From: a virus
DNA: 31,377 bases
Direction: 5' to 3' (one strand)
IMG/VR virus record: IMGVR_UViG_3300009413_000045
Span: 1 to 31,377 of that record
Below, piece by piece: positions 23,668-31,181 of the stretch. Under the pieces are notes generated by a model. It had not been told where the DNA came from, did no database searches, and saw only the letters and a program-made list of their open reading frames with translations. The first letter of the stretch is position 1, and each line of letters opens with the position of its first letter. The translations under genes were made by a program, and so were the position numbers.

Positions 23668-26185
23668 CCTTCTTCTCCTTACTCTTTATGCGATCCTCGT
23701 CCGAATCCTTACCTAAATCGCGACCAAGCTTAAATCCTTCCAACTGCGTCTCTATATCTATTTTTTGTTGATCAGACTGAGTTTTTGCGATCAACTCCTG
23801 TTCGTCAAGTGCCAACTCGGCAGCATCCGTGCGCTCCTTGCTCTCCAGCTTCTGGCGCTCCAACTCAAGTTCCGCCGCATCCTGCTGCTGGCTGGCCGCG
23901 AGCTTCTGTTCCTCAAGCTGCTGCTTGGCAACATCTGCCTGTTGCTTCCTCTGTGCCTCTTGTTCCTGAATGGCGAGTTCGCGTTCGCGCTGTTGAACGA
24001 TTGGATCCTGCTGCTGTTGAGCCTGCTGCTCCGCCTGAGCCTTCTGCTGTTTCTTGCCCAGCATCTGATCGGCAGCATCGGCTACCAGAACACTCAACCT
24101 TCTCTCCACATTTTCCGGCAGCTTCTCATTGGCTGGCGGTAGCGGAACACCGAGTTCCTCTTCGATCTGTCTACGGAAAATAAATGCCAGATGTTCGCGA
24201 ATATGGGCGTCCATGGCACCACTGACTGCCTGACCGTTCGGGCTGTTCTGTACTTGTTGGGCAACATCAGGATCATTCTTAATCGCCATATGAACACGCA
24301 TATGCGCGTCGTGATCCTGATATTCGAACGCCTTAACAGGACTGAGGATAAGGATATCCTGATTCTCGCTGACAGGATCCTTCGGAAGCACATCGTCCTT
24401 ATCTGGAACGACTTTATCAGCATTAGGAATGCCGATAAGCTCCATCATCTGCCTGTGCAGCAGTGGCATATCATATAGATCGGGAGACTGGGCTGCCAAT
24501 TGCAACGCAGCCTGATACTGCATGATTCGTTGTGCCATGCTCGACGCATTGGGATCCGACACGGGAACAACGTCAATGCGATCATCAAAATCTTCTACCT
24601 TGATATCCTCTCCCTCATCCGTCTCATACGGATACGCCGGATCCGTATAATCACGAACAATAGTGGCCAGAATTTTATATTCTTGCCTGAGGCTCGCGTG
24701 GATACGCGCCTGGATTGCGGACTGCACCTTCATCGCCCGCTCCATAATCGCAAGAGTCGTCCCCACGGGAGCCTCTTGATTCATATCCGCTACCTTAAGA
24801 TCCGCCATTGACGCAAAGCGTCGGCCTTCTTCCACGATGTTACCCAACAACTGATAAAGAACCCCAGAAGGTTCCTTATAAGGAAGGAAGGTGATGTTAT
24901 CCCTGATAACACCACCAGGGACATCAACGTCCCTGAATTCCCCCGGCATGATCGGCGTGTCGTCGCCCTTGATCCTGAGCCCACGAGTCTTGAGCCCTCC
25001 AGGCAGATTGGAGAGGGTTCCCGCATCAACAAGCTGACGCAGCAAACTCGTCGCTGACTTTGCGAGCCCTCCGATCATATGGATCAAACCGAGATTATAA
25101 AATCCTATCCCAGGCACGTATCCATAATGTACAAAGTGCTGTTTCTTGGTCTTATGGGGATCATCCTCGGACCAATTCCTATAGATCGACAGAATAGTGT
25201 GATTGCCCTTGTCGATTGTAACTACATAAGGAAGCGCAATTCCGTCGGGACTTTCAAATCCAGGCAAATCCAGATCAACGTGCATCTCCAAAAGCTGATG
25301 CCGCTCGTCCTTATCCCACGACGGCCTCACGCCTCCGATTTCTATGTACTTATCGGTAATTGCGTTGGTTTCAACGTTGGATGGCGTTAGTTCGACATCG
25401 CGATAAAACTTGCTGACCTGAAGCTTTTTTATCTGATTCGTACTGCGATTCATCACATGGGTGTAACGCTCCGCCTGCTCCAGATCGGCCTCATTGAAAG
25501 CAACCACGAAATCCTCAGCAGGCACAAACATAGAGGTGGGTCTGCCGAGCGACGGATCAAAATAGATCTTGCGGAACGCCGAACCCGCAAGCGGAAGGCT
25601 GAACAGTAGCTTCTCGGTTTCGGAACGATACTCCGTCATAACCTCCAAAAGCTGATAATTCAGATACTGCTGAACCCTCTTGGCCTGCTTATCCCTTTCG
25701 GGACTGAACTTACCCCAAATCTGGGTCTTAACCGGACCCTGTGCGGGAATAATCTCCTGGATAGTCTGGCTCTGGAATCGAACCACCGCCTCAGACAGCA
25801 TGGGGTGAAACACCCCACACGCTCCAGCCCATGGTGTCGTGCGATCTTCGATTTCCAATCCCAGATAATCCAATCCCTCTTCGTACGTCTGTTCCCAGTT
25901 ACCTCTACTGCTCTTATCGGAATCAAACTTGGAAACGAGATCCAGAGCAATCGAATTCAATTCCCCATCTTCGATATGTTCCGCAAGATTCGACTCAAAC
26001 GACGAACTGTCCCCGTTTACAGAAAGCCCCGCCGGATCGAAATCAATGAGCATCCCGCCGTCTTCCATCTCCGTGAGCGAGGGCTCATCCAGAGATACAT
26101 CCTTTTCAACTGCCGTGAATCCCTGTGGACCTATCTCAAAATCATCCTGATTAAAAATAGGATCCATTGGCTTATCTATCGGCAT
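23660..26185 (-). CDS. Portal protein
   Basis: 841 residues, ATG at 26185 with AGGAG seven bases upstream. After an acidic N-terminus come segments typical of large portal proteins: RTTPWAGACGVFHPMLSEAVV, RFQSQTIQEIIPAQGPVKTQ, LLFSLPLAGSAFRKIYFDPS and, in the middle, FVHYGYVPGIGFYNLGLIHMIGG. Residues about 700-815 are a Gln/Glu-rich helical barrel or coiled coil, as in P22-type portals. The protein makes the dodecameric ring through which DNA is packed and ejected and to which terminase and the neck proteins bind. Length (P22 portal is 725 aa) and order after terminase agree. Confidence 0.85.
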   Translation of the reverse strand: MPIDKPMDPIFNQDDFEIGPQGFTAVEKDVSLDEPSLTEMEDGGMLIDFDPAGLSVNGDSSSFESNLAEHIEDGELNSIALDLVSKFDSDKSSRGNWEQTYEEGLDYLGLEIEDRTTPWAGACGVFHPMLSEAVVRFQSQTIQEIIPAQGPVKTQIWGKFSPERDKQAKRVQQYLNYQLLEVMTEYRSETEKLLFSLPLAGSAFRKIYFDPSLGRPTSMFVPAEDFVVAFNEADLEQAERYTHVMNRSTNQIKKLQVSKFYRDVELTPSNVETNAITDKYIEIGGVRPSWDKDERHQLLEMHVDLDLPGFESPDGIALPYVVTIDKGNHTILSIYRNWSEDDPHKTKKQHFVHYGYVPGIGFYNLGLIHMIGGLAKSATSLLRQLVDAGTLSNLPGGLKTRGLRIKGDDTPIMPGEFRDVDVPGGVIRDNITFLPYKEPSGVLYQLLGNIVEEGRRFASMADLKVADMNQEAPVGTTLAIMERAMKVQSAIQARIHASLRQEYKILATIVRDYTDPAYPYETDEGEDIKVEDFDDRIDVVPVSDPNASSMAQRIMQYQAALQLAAQSPDLYDMPLLHRQMMELIGIPNADKVVPDKDDVLPKDPVSENQDILILSPVKAFEYQDHDAHMRVHMAIKNDPDVAQQVQNSPNGQAVSGAMDAHIREHLAFIFRRQIEEELGVPLPPANEKLPENVERRLSVLVADAADQMLGKKQQKAQAEQQAQQQQDPIVQQRERELAIQEQEAQRKQQADVAKQQLEEQKLAASQQQDAAELELERQKLESKERTDAAELALDEQELIAKTQSDQQKIDIETQLEGFKLGRDLGKDSDEDRIKSKEKKGG

Positions 26186-26206
26186 TTGCTAACTCCTAAT
26201 TCGCAA

Positions 26207-26830
26207 TCAAAGAATCTTGCCAAGATCATCTGCAACCTTGTGAAGGGTGGCAACACTATGCGTGATCACTGGTGGTGCCTTATCTGCAATACCCAGCGTC
26301 AATCCCTGAGTCAAACCCTTGGCGAACGCCTTGTCATCCGCTGTTGGCTTGCCTAGATCCTCGACGGTCTTCGGGTTGATGACCAGATTGGTACCAAACG
26401 CCACATGGGGGATAACGCCGCAGGTAGAGAACTTAACATGGATATTGCCATCCTTGTCATACCAAACACCTGCGTCCACGCTCGCTCCTTCACCCGGCCC
26501 ACCTTCCGGCCCAGCCCAGACCGTAGCTTGATTGCCGTCCGGGTTCACGTAATGCCATTTCATCACATCCGCTACGGTAACACCGATATGGGCGCTGACC
26601 TTGACCTCGAAACCCCTGCCGTCATGTGAATCCACAGAAGCAGATACGCCCTGCTCCTCGTTCACCGTTTCCACATCACAGATATGGTCGAAGTTCCACT
26701 TATCAGTGCGCGACCATTTATCTCCTATTTCCTTCTTGAAATAGAAGTTGCCGCTCTTATCCGCATAGAACACGTCCGCGTCGGAACTATTGCTGACGTA
26801 ATAACCCGAAGGAACTTCTTGATCTACCAC
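26207..26830 (-). CDS. Unknown protein between terminase and portal
   Basis: 207 residues from a GTG at 26830, preceded by AAGGAG at six bases. The first two-thirds are beta-rich with aromatic and acidic residues (KWSRTDKWNFDHICDVETVN, VKVSAHIGVTVADVMKWHY), and the C-terminal 60 residues are helical. I do not recognise the family. No signal peptide or membrane segment. Co-transcribed with portal, 21 nt upstream of it. Confidence 0.75.
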   Translation of the reverse strand: MVDQEVPSGYYVSNSSDADVFYADKSGNFYFKKEIGDKWSRTDKWNFDHICDVETVNEEQGVSASVDSHDGRGFEVKVSAHIGVTVADVMKWHYVNPDGNQATVWAGPEGGPGEGASVDAGVWYDKDGNIHVKFSTCGVIPHVAFGTNLVINPKTVEDLGKPTADDKAFAKGLTQGLTLGIADKAPPVITHSVATLHKVADDLGKIL

Positions 26831-26842
26831 ATTGCTCTCCTT

Positions 26843-27193
26843 CTATACGACATCGTTTTTTTCTACGACCCGATATCTACTGTCGATATCCTCGTCATAC
26901 CACCTCACCAGAAACCCAGGCGTCTTGTCGCCATACCAAGCGCCAAGCTGGTTATGTTCATAGTATTCTAGTGCACCTTCGTAGTCGTCACAGCCTTCAT
27001 CCATCAGTTTCTGGATGACTTTCCGCTTGTCATATAACACGATTGGTTCCATGCCGAACCGTTCCAACACACCGATCACGCAATCGTCAAAACCGTCCAT
27101 GGTCAGTGCGCTCTCGACACCAAGCTCCAGCAACCGTTCTGCCAGCGTAACGCGGCTATCAGCGAACCCGGTAGCATCGGAAATAGCAACCAT
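26843..27193 (-). CDS. Conserved phage protein of unknown function
   Basis: 116 residues, ATG at 27193, 12 nt before the following gene. The centre is distinctive: DGFDDCVIGVLERFGMEPIV, then LYDKRKVIQKLMDEG, then EYYEHNQLGAWYGDKTPGFL. I associate this set of motifs with a small protein widespread in tailed phages and of no known activity. It is soluble and mixed alpha/beta in appearance. A three-helix RNA structure precedes it. Confidence 0.8.
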   Translation of the reverse strand: MVAISDATGFADSRVTLAERLLELGVESALTMDGFDDCVIGVLERFGMEPIVLYDKRKVIQKLMDEGCDDYEGALEYYEHNQLGAWYGDKTPGFLVRWYDEDIDSRYRVVEKNDVV

Positions 27194-27236
27194 TAGTAGG
27201 ATTCCCTCATAATAATCTCCGATGAATAAATCCCAG

Positions 27237-27339
27237 AAAAAATCTATCTAGGGGCACCTTCTCGCGATAGCGAGAGCGTTCTTTGGTCATTTAAGACGGC
27301 CCATAGTTGTTCGCGGGTCTATCAGGCCGTCCCCCTAGA
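27237..27339 (-). terminator. Three-way-junction RNA structure with U-run
   Basis: In minus-strand RNA, an outer 8-bp helix (27332-27339 with 27247-27254) closes two inner hairpins: one of 7 bp (27325-27331 with 27295-27301), extended by 4 more pairs, and one of 6 bp (27270-27275 with 27260-27265) with a 4-nt loop. Six U residues (27237-27242) follow four bases after the outer helix. The outer helix begins over the stop codon of the 53-aa gene. It may be a regulated or leaky terminator, or a stable structural RNA element; the inner pairs are all Watson-Crick. Confidence 0.65.
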
Positions 27340-27496
27340 CTAGAAATACAATCTCGGCCTTCGTATCGCCCTCTTTATCGTGCCAGTAGCCGCTCGGCTC
27401 GTCGGGATCTCCGGAACTCATCGTAGAATCGAAACCCTTACCGCTCTTCAAAATAGGATTGCCAGTGAAGAAGTGGGCGATCTCGCCCTCGGTCAT
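27335..27496 (-). CDS. Small hypothetical protein
   Basis: 53 residues from the ATG at 27496 (MTEGEIAHFFTGN), with GGAA six bases upstream; an upstream TTG in the frame would run into the terminase gene. Polar, without membrane segment; contains GDPDEPSGYWHDKEGDTKAE. It lies 28 nt after the terminase stop and ends in the structured RNA element. Family not recognised. Confidence 0.6.
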   Translation of the reverse strand: MTEGEIAHFFTGNPILKSGKGFDSTMSSGDPDEPSGYWHDKEGDTKAEIVFLV

Positions 27497-27524
27497 AATG
27501 ATTTCCGGAAAGAAACGATATGAA

Positions 27525-29018
27525 TTAATAGTAATCCGCCTTACGGGCTGGGAAAAACTCTTCCATCGGCTCATCGCTTTCAATCGAAATAAAGCCACCC
27601 TGCCGGAATCGCAATAGTGCTTGAGTAGATGAATCCACTAGATCGTCGTAATCCCCGTTAGGGAACGCAGCGAATTCTTCGATAACCGCTTCGGCCCATC
27701 TCTTTTTGGGTGCCCACACGAGCCCGGAAGAAAATATATCAGAAACAGCATTTACCCTGGCAATTTTATCTTTACCACGGCTAGGGGTATACTCACCCAC
27801 GGGGATCCCCATCCTCCTGAGTTCGAATATCAGCGGACTGCCCGCAGCCTTGGCTTCTACAATAAACGCATCCGGCTTGTACTCCTTCCACATTTCGTAA
27901 GCACGAGTCTTCAGATCGGGAAACTCCATGCGCTCCTGCAGTGCATCCAGCAAAACGATATTCGGCTCATCTTCTTTGTTCTTGAAGACGCCCCAGGTCG
28001 TACATGCACTGTAGTCGGCAGTTTCCTTTGCAAGAAACGCGGTATCCCATGATTGGATCACAAACTCACATTTCGGTGGTTCCTTCTCCGTCCACTCATT
28101 CCACCATTCACGCTTGATGATCGCGCCTTCTTCGGAAGTCGGATCTTGCTGATACTGGGCACTCCATTTGGATATAGGCAGTTCTGCTTTCAGCGATTCA
28201 AGTTGCTCTATCGGCCAGAATCCGGGCCAGAGCGGCTTGCCACTGGGCAGAATCGCAGGGAATTCGATGACTTCCCATTCATCCGCACCACCACGTTCTA
28301 TAGATGCCTTAACGATACTGCCAGTCAAATCCTTTTTCGACCAGCGAGTCATTACCAGGCAGATCGCACCCCCAGGCTGTAACCTCTGGCGGGGACCAGA
28401 CGTGTACCATTCGTATGTGCGGTCGTATACGGAGGGATCGTTTAACGCAGCTTCCTGCTCTGAATGCGGATCGTCCACGATAAGAATGTCGGCACCCTTG
28501 CCTGTAACAGCACCACCCACACCGATAGCGAAATATTCTCCATGCTTGTTCGTGTCCCAACGGCCCGCAGCCTTGGAGTCCACGCTTAAGGACACATCTG
28601 GAAAGATTTTCTGATAACCATGGGATCCCACGAGGTTACGAACCTTACGCCCGAACCCGACTGCCAACTCTGCTGTGTGGGCAGTCTGGATGACCTTCCT
28701 GTCGGGATATTTCCCAAGATACCAAGCAGGGAAAAAATGAGACGCGAATTCTGATTTTGTGTGGCGAGGAGGCATATTCACAACCAGCCTCTTCAAGCTG
28801 CCGTTTGCGATGCGATTGAAGGCATCGGCCATAATTTTGTGATGGCTGCCCTCAATGAACGCAGGCCACATCTTCCTGACGAATAGCAGGAACTCGTTCT
28901 GAGCACCGATCCTGCCCCTGGCGTCAGATAGTTCGTCCAGGAGAACCAGGATCTCTTTCTGCTTATGTGATGAAAGAGAATTCAGTTGCTGAGTAATCGT
29001 ATCTACATCTACAACCAT
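27525..29018 (-). CDS. Terminase large subunit (DNA packaging ATPase/nuclease)
   Basis: 497 residues. The ATPase domain has a Walker A-type loop MPPRHTKSE (residues about 82-90) and a Walker B segment ADILIVDDPH (about 176-185), followed by VMTRW (about 222-226). The RNase H-like nuclease domain shows SWDTA (323-327), an acidic residue in VEAKAAG (387-393) and the C-terminal NGDYDDLVDS (about 454-463), giving a full set of metal-binding carboxylates. The protein cuts concatemers and pumps DNA into the prohead at the portal. Length is normal. Start ATG at 29018 with AAGG-type signals upstream but spaced irregularly. No small terminase subunit gene is seen next to it. Confidence 0.92.
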   Translation of the reverse strand: MVVDVDTITQQLNSLSSHKQKEILVLLDELSDARGRIGAQNEFLLFVRKMWPAFIEGSHHKIMADAFNRIANGSLKRLVVNMPPRHTKSEFASHFFPAWYLGKYPDRKVIQTAHTAELAVGFGRKVRNLVGSHGYQKIFPDVSLSVDSKAAGRWDTNKHGEYFAIGVGGAVTGKGADILIVDDPHSEQEAALNDPSVYDRTYEWYTSGPRQRLQPGGAICLVMTRWSKKDLTGSIVKASIERGGADEWEVIEFPAILPSGKPLWPGFWPIEQLESLKAELPISKWSAQYQQDPTSEEGAIIKREWWNEWTEKEPPKCEFVIQSWDTAFLAKETADYSACTTWGVFKNKEDEPNIVLLDALQERMEFPDLKTRAYEMWKEYKPDAFIVEAKAAGSPLIFELRRMGIPVGEYTPSRGKDKIARVNAVSDIFSSGLVWAPKKRWAEAVIEEFAAFPNGDYDDLVDSSTQALLRFRQGGFISIESDEPMEEFFPARKADYY

Positions 29019-29099
29019 TTACCCTTTTCCGTCCTTAGCGAATATAACTGCATCACCGCCCCACAAACTGCCATCAGCCGATAGTTCCAGTCAACTGCC

Positions 29100-29294
29100 C
29101 TAGTGGTACCACGACCTCGACGAACGTGCAATCCACGCATCTTTGGATCTTCGCTCTAAATTACGGAAATGACGATAACGGGCTCGCTCGGCTCGTGATT
29201 CCGGTCTACTCGCATCAACGATAATTCCGAAAGCCACAAAAGCCATCAGCCCTATCACCAAACCAAACCTATTCGTCGTGGTTTTTCTTCGCAT
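29100..29294 (-). CDS. Small single-pass membrane protein
   Basis: 64 residues from the ATG at 29294 (MRRKTTTNRFGLVIGLMAFV), with GAGG eight bases upstream; an in-frame TTG nine codons earlier lacks such a site. A single transmembrane segment covers residues about 9-26, flanked by basic residues, so the N-terminus is probably inside. The C-terminal 38 residues are Arg/Ser-rich and helical (RPESRAERARYRHFRNLER). It is the first gene of the virion operon, 81 nt before terminase. Function unknown; I cannot say if it is a lysis or superinfection protein. Confidence 0.6.
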   Translation of the reverse strand: MRRKTTTNRFGLVIGLMAFVAFGIIVDASRPESRAERARYRHFRNLERRSKDAWIARSSRSWYH

Positions 29295-29326
29295 AGAATA
29301 ATCCTCAACAGCTTGAACCAAAACAT

Positions 29327-29459
29327 CTAGAGATTTTCTATCTGTATTATCTATATAGGTAATATAGAATAGATAATCTAGACTAAATAATCCAAGCTAG
29401 ATAATCTAGCCTAGTAACCTAAAATAATAATCTCGCTAGGTATTTAAGCTAGATGCTAG
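29327..29459. promoter_or_regulatory. AT-rich block with CTAG-containing palindromes (operator or promoter candidate)
   Basis: Eight CTAG tetranucleotides occur within 133 nt (from 29327 to 29459). The best palindrome is GCTAGATAATCTAGC (29396-29410), seven-base arms around one base; a second TAGATAATCTA lies at 29370-29380. In the minus direction TTGGAT (29388-29393) with TATTCT or TATATT at about 18 bases could be a promoter for the virion operon. Repeated palindromes between divergent operons suggest operators for a repressor or activator. No regulator gene is in the window. Confidence 0.5.
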
Positions 29460-29520
29460 ACTGCCAAACAGAAGGTGGAAGTTTCTACAGCCAGAATAAA
29501 AATAAACAACGGGTGGGGAG

Positions 29521-29637
29521 AAGTGGTAAAGTACAAAAATTGACCACCACTTGAGCAAAACACTGTTTATTAGTTTTGTGGAGTCCGCTGGCTGTGAGGG
29601 GGGGTGTACCCCACTCCCCCTTCCACCACTCCGAAAA
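29521..29637 (+). ncRNA. Series of hairpins in the intergenic region
   Basis: Three structures lie close together: AAGTGGT (29521-29527) with ACCACTT (29546-29552); CAAAAC (29556-29561) with GTTTTG (29573-29578); and a 10-bp G/C hairpin (29597-29606 with 29612-29621) with one G-U that would be a C-A mismatch on the minus strand. Around the last, GGAGT (29580-29584) pairs with ACTCC (29628-29632). Together with the downstream block they make about 480 nt of structured sequence without a convincing open frame. Whether it is one RNA or several elements is not known. Confidence 0.4.
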
Positions 29638-29787
29638 TCAAGCATTAACTCCTGGCTACCCTATGAAAAGCCCCCCGACCGTTCACCCCAAGTGCCCACC
29701 TCGTGGTCCTCCCTGGCATCCTGCTCGACTCGTCTCGCCCATTCCCCACGACTTTTAATAGGGCTCTCTATCAATCAGATGTCGAAA

Positions 29788-29793
29788 TATAAT
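29788..29793 (+). promoter_or_regulatory. Promoter -10 element (TATAAT)
   Basis: A perfect TATAAT occurs at 29788-29793. A start point about seven bases downstream (around 29800) would coincide with the first base pairs of the structured leader. No good -35 box (best at 29765-29770 is TCTCTA), so either an activator or a different sigma factor is needed, or the promoter is weak. It points towards the two plus-strand genes. Confidence 0.5.
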
Positions 29794-29797
29794 TTTG

Positions 29798-29994
29798 GCC
29801 CAGGCTCCTTCCGTATATGCGAATTGGTGAAGCTTTAATTCGCTATACGGATAGTCGCCATCTTCAGGTTTAGTCTGGGTTCTGCGACGGAAAAGCCTCC
29901 GGTCCGCAAGCGGAGCAACAGCCCGTCGCAAGTTGTATGTAGACGAAGTAGAAATTTTCTAGAAGCCTAAAATTTCGACTTAGCCTGCATACAA
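29798..29994 (+). ncRNA. Structured leader RNA or small RNA ahead of the plus-strand genes
   Basis: Helices read in plus-strand RNA: an outer 9-bp helix (29798-29806 with 29872-29880, two G-U pairs) enclosing a 14-bp hairpin with one bulge (29811-29825 with 29837-29850, 11-nt loop); an 8-bp hairpin (29883-29890 with 29923-29930) with an inner 5-bp stem (29897-29901 with 29911-29915); and a long hairpin of 10 bp (29933-29942 with 29985-29994) plus 12 paired bases and one mismatch (29946-29958 with 29969-29981). Wobbles are G-U on the plus strand and would be C-A on the minus strand, which favours the plus RNA. It could be a leader, a separate small RNA or a phage-specific structured RNA. No known RNA class is recognised. 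Confidence 0.6.
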
Positions 29995-30081
29995 GCTAAT
30001 GGGCATCTAATGGGCCAAAATTGCTCGTTATCTGTTCTTTTTTACTTCGCAGATTCTGCTGCGGGGACGAAAGGGCAGTGC

Positions 30082-30100
30082 GTGGGCTCAAAGGGCTCAC
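30082..30100 (+). promoter_or_regulatory. Hairpin just upstream of a ribosome binding site
   Basis: GTGGGCTC (30082-30089) pairs with GGGCTCAC (30093-30100), eight pairs including two G-U, with a 3-nt loop that probably opens to five. It is 6 nt ahead of GGAGG, the Shine-Dalgarno of the 277-aa gene. The wobbles again favour plus-strand RNA. It may protect the 5-prime end or control access of ribosomes. Confidence 0.4.
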
Positions 30101-30118
30101 CCGACTGGAGGTTTCATC

Positions 30119-30952
30119 ATGGCTGGACGAATCACGATGGCGCAGTATCAGAAGGTGCGGGCAGAGGCAGTGGCGAACTACGCCGCAGCCGCCAGCACGG
30201 CAACTCTCGCTGCTGGCGCAAAGGTGGACGCGGACAAAGTGACCGCAGGCACTTTCATGAGCATGGGCCGAGCCTGGCTCAGTGCTCCAGCAAGTCGGCT
30301 CCGGGATCCAGACAAGATCCGCGACGACATCATCACCGACTTCGAGGCGGCGAAGACCGCGACGAAGAAGCGCGTCGTGGCCGCACACAAGGAGCAGGTC
30401 AAGGCTGGCATCAAGCCTGCCCTCAGTGAAGATGACGCCAGGAAGAACTCCACGAAGGGGATCCGACAGCGCAGGCCTGTCCTGGAGAACCTCCTCGAAT
30501 GCATCAGCCTGGATCCTCAGCTTGCCCGCGATGCCTTCGCAAAGGATTCCGGCTTAAGCTGGACGCAAGTCCGAGAGGTCCTGGAGGCTCCGCTCGTGGC
30601 CCGAGTCACCGCTGACGAGAAGCTGATCTTCGTCGGCACCGATGAGGACGGAGGCATCCACCACATCGGGCACGACTACAAGAAAATGTACGACGTGACC
30701 GAACGTGCTGTGGCTGACGGCTCCATCCAGGAGCACATCACGCTTTCAGTCGGCCCGAAAGGTAGCACCGAGGACCTGGAGGTCGTAGTCAGCAAAGCGC
30801 CCAGCGGTCCTCTCTACGCCGAAGCCCGAGAGGCCGTAATCCTTCATCGCAAGCTCTCGCGGTCACGTCATCGGCTCATCCGTACTTGCGAAGAGGCCGC
30901 AAGACTTCCGGAGTTCATGATCCCTGAGTCGGCTCCGAAGTCGGACGCCTAA
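30119..30952 (+). CDS. Unknown 277-residue protein of the divergent module
   Basis: Starts at an ATG with GGAGG eight bases upstream. The first 50 residues are Ala-rich and helical, a basic helical middle follows (AKTATKKRVVAAHKEQVKAG), then EDDARKNSTKGIRQRRPVLE. The C-terminal 150 residues look mixed alpha/beta (VTADEKLIFVGTDEDGG, then HHIGHDYKKMYDVTERAVAD) and end with Arg-rich and acidic segments. No nucleotide-binding motif, zinc site, signal peptide or membrane segment is visible, and I do not recognise a family. Base composition is clearly higher in GC and codons end in C or G more often than in the virion operon, suggesting a separate origin or strong codon selection. Confidence 0.85.
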   Translation: MAGRITMAQYQKVRAEAVANYAAAASTATLAAGAKVDADKVTAGTFMSMGRAWLSAPASRLRDPDKIRDDIITDFEAAKTATKKRVVAAHKEQVKAGIKPALSEDDARKNSTKGIRQRRPVLENLLECISLDPQLARDAFAKDSGLSWTQVREVLEAPLVARVTADEKLIFVGTDEDGGIHHIGHDYKKMYDVTERAVADGSIQEHITLSVGPKGSTEDLEVVVSKAPSGPLYAEAREAVILHRKLSRSRHRLIRTCEEAARLPEFMIPESAPKSDA

Positions 30953-30967
30953 CCATCCACCTCTGCC

Positions 30968-30999
30968 GGGGGCGGTCAGGTTTCGACTTGGCCGTCCCC
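30968..30999 (+). promoter_or_regulatory. 13-bp hairpin upstream of the small plus-strand gene
   Basis: Arms 30968-30980 and 30987-30999 give 13 consecutive pairs with three G-U wobbles, closing the loop TTTCGA. It is directly followed by GAAAGGA, the ribosome binding site of the next gene, instead of a T-run. It shares its architecture and core TCAGGTTTCG with the terminator downstream (31182-31220), including a compensatory exchange. It may be a processing, pausing or protein-binding site, or a relic terminator. Confidence 0.7.
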
Positions 31000-31014
31000 G
31001 AAAGGATACCTACG

Positions 31015-31176
31015 ATGAGTCAGTCAAAAGACGACAAGGCCCTCGCGAAGGCTAAGGCCAAGGCCATGGACCAATTCCTCCGTGACTACGACGAGTATTG
31101 CGACTGGAAACGTCGCTCCCTCGACACCGATGTCCACCAGTTGGCTCTCGAACTGAAGATGGCCGACGACGACTAG
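31015..31176 (+). CDS. Small charged protein, 53 residues
   Basis: The ATG at 31015 (MSQSKDDKAL) is preferred to an upstream in-frame start because GAAAGGA precedes it at a good distance. The protein is Lys/Ala-rich at the N-terminus, then very charged with FLRDYDEYCDWKRRS, and helical up to the acidic DDD end. No membrane segment, no known family. It lies between two related hairpins, so its mRNA would have a hairpin at both ends. Confidence 0.75.
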   Translation: MSQSKDDKALAKAKAKAMDQFLRDYDEYCDWKRRSLDTDVHQLALELKMADDD

Positions 31177-31181
31177 CACCT

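Noticed and set aside
29551-29838. 95-residue plus-strand open frame in the intergenic region, and a 69-residue one opposite (29436-29645)
   Set aside because: Both run through hairpins, have low-quality composition for proteins (Ser/Pro/Leu-rich) and lack convincing ribosome binding sites.
29883-29930. Possible tRNA
   Set aside because: The 8-bp stem is longer than an acceptor stem and there is no T-loop consensus, anticodon arm or D-arm of proper size on either strand.
29996-30388. 130-residue minus-strand open frame overlapping the 277-aa gene
   Set aside because: Cys/His/Arg/Ser-rich shadow of a GC-rich gene that has a good ribosome binding site and coherent codon use on the plus strand.
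29798-30952. Retron, diversity-generating or type III toxin-antitoxin system combining the structured RNA with the 277-aa gene
   Set aside because: The protein has no reverse transcriptase motif (YxDD) and no resemblance to ToxN; no short tandem antitoxin RNA repeats or template/variable repeat pair are visible.
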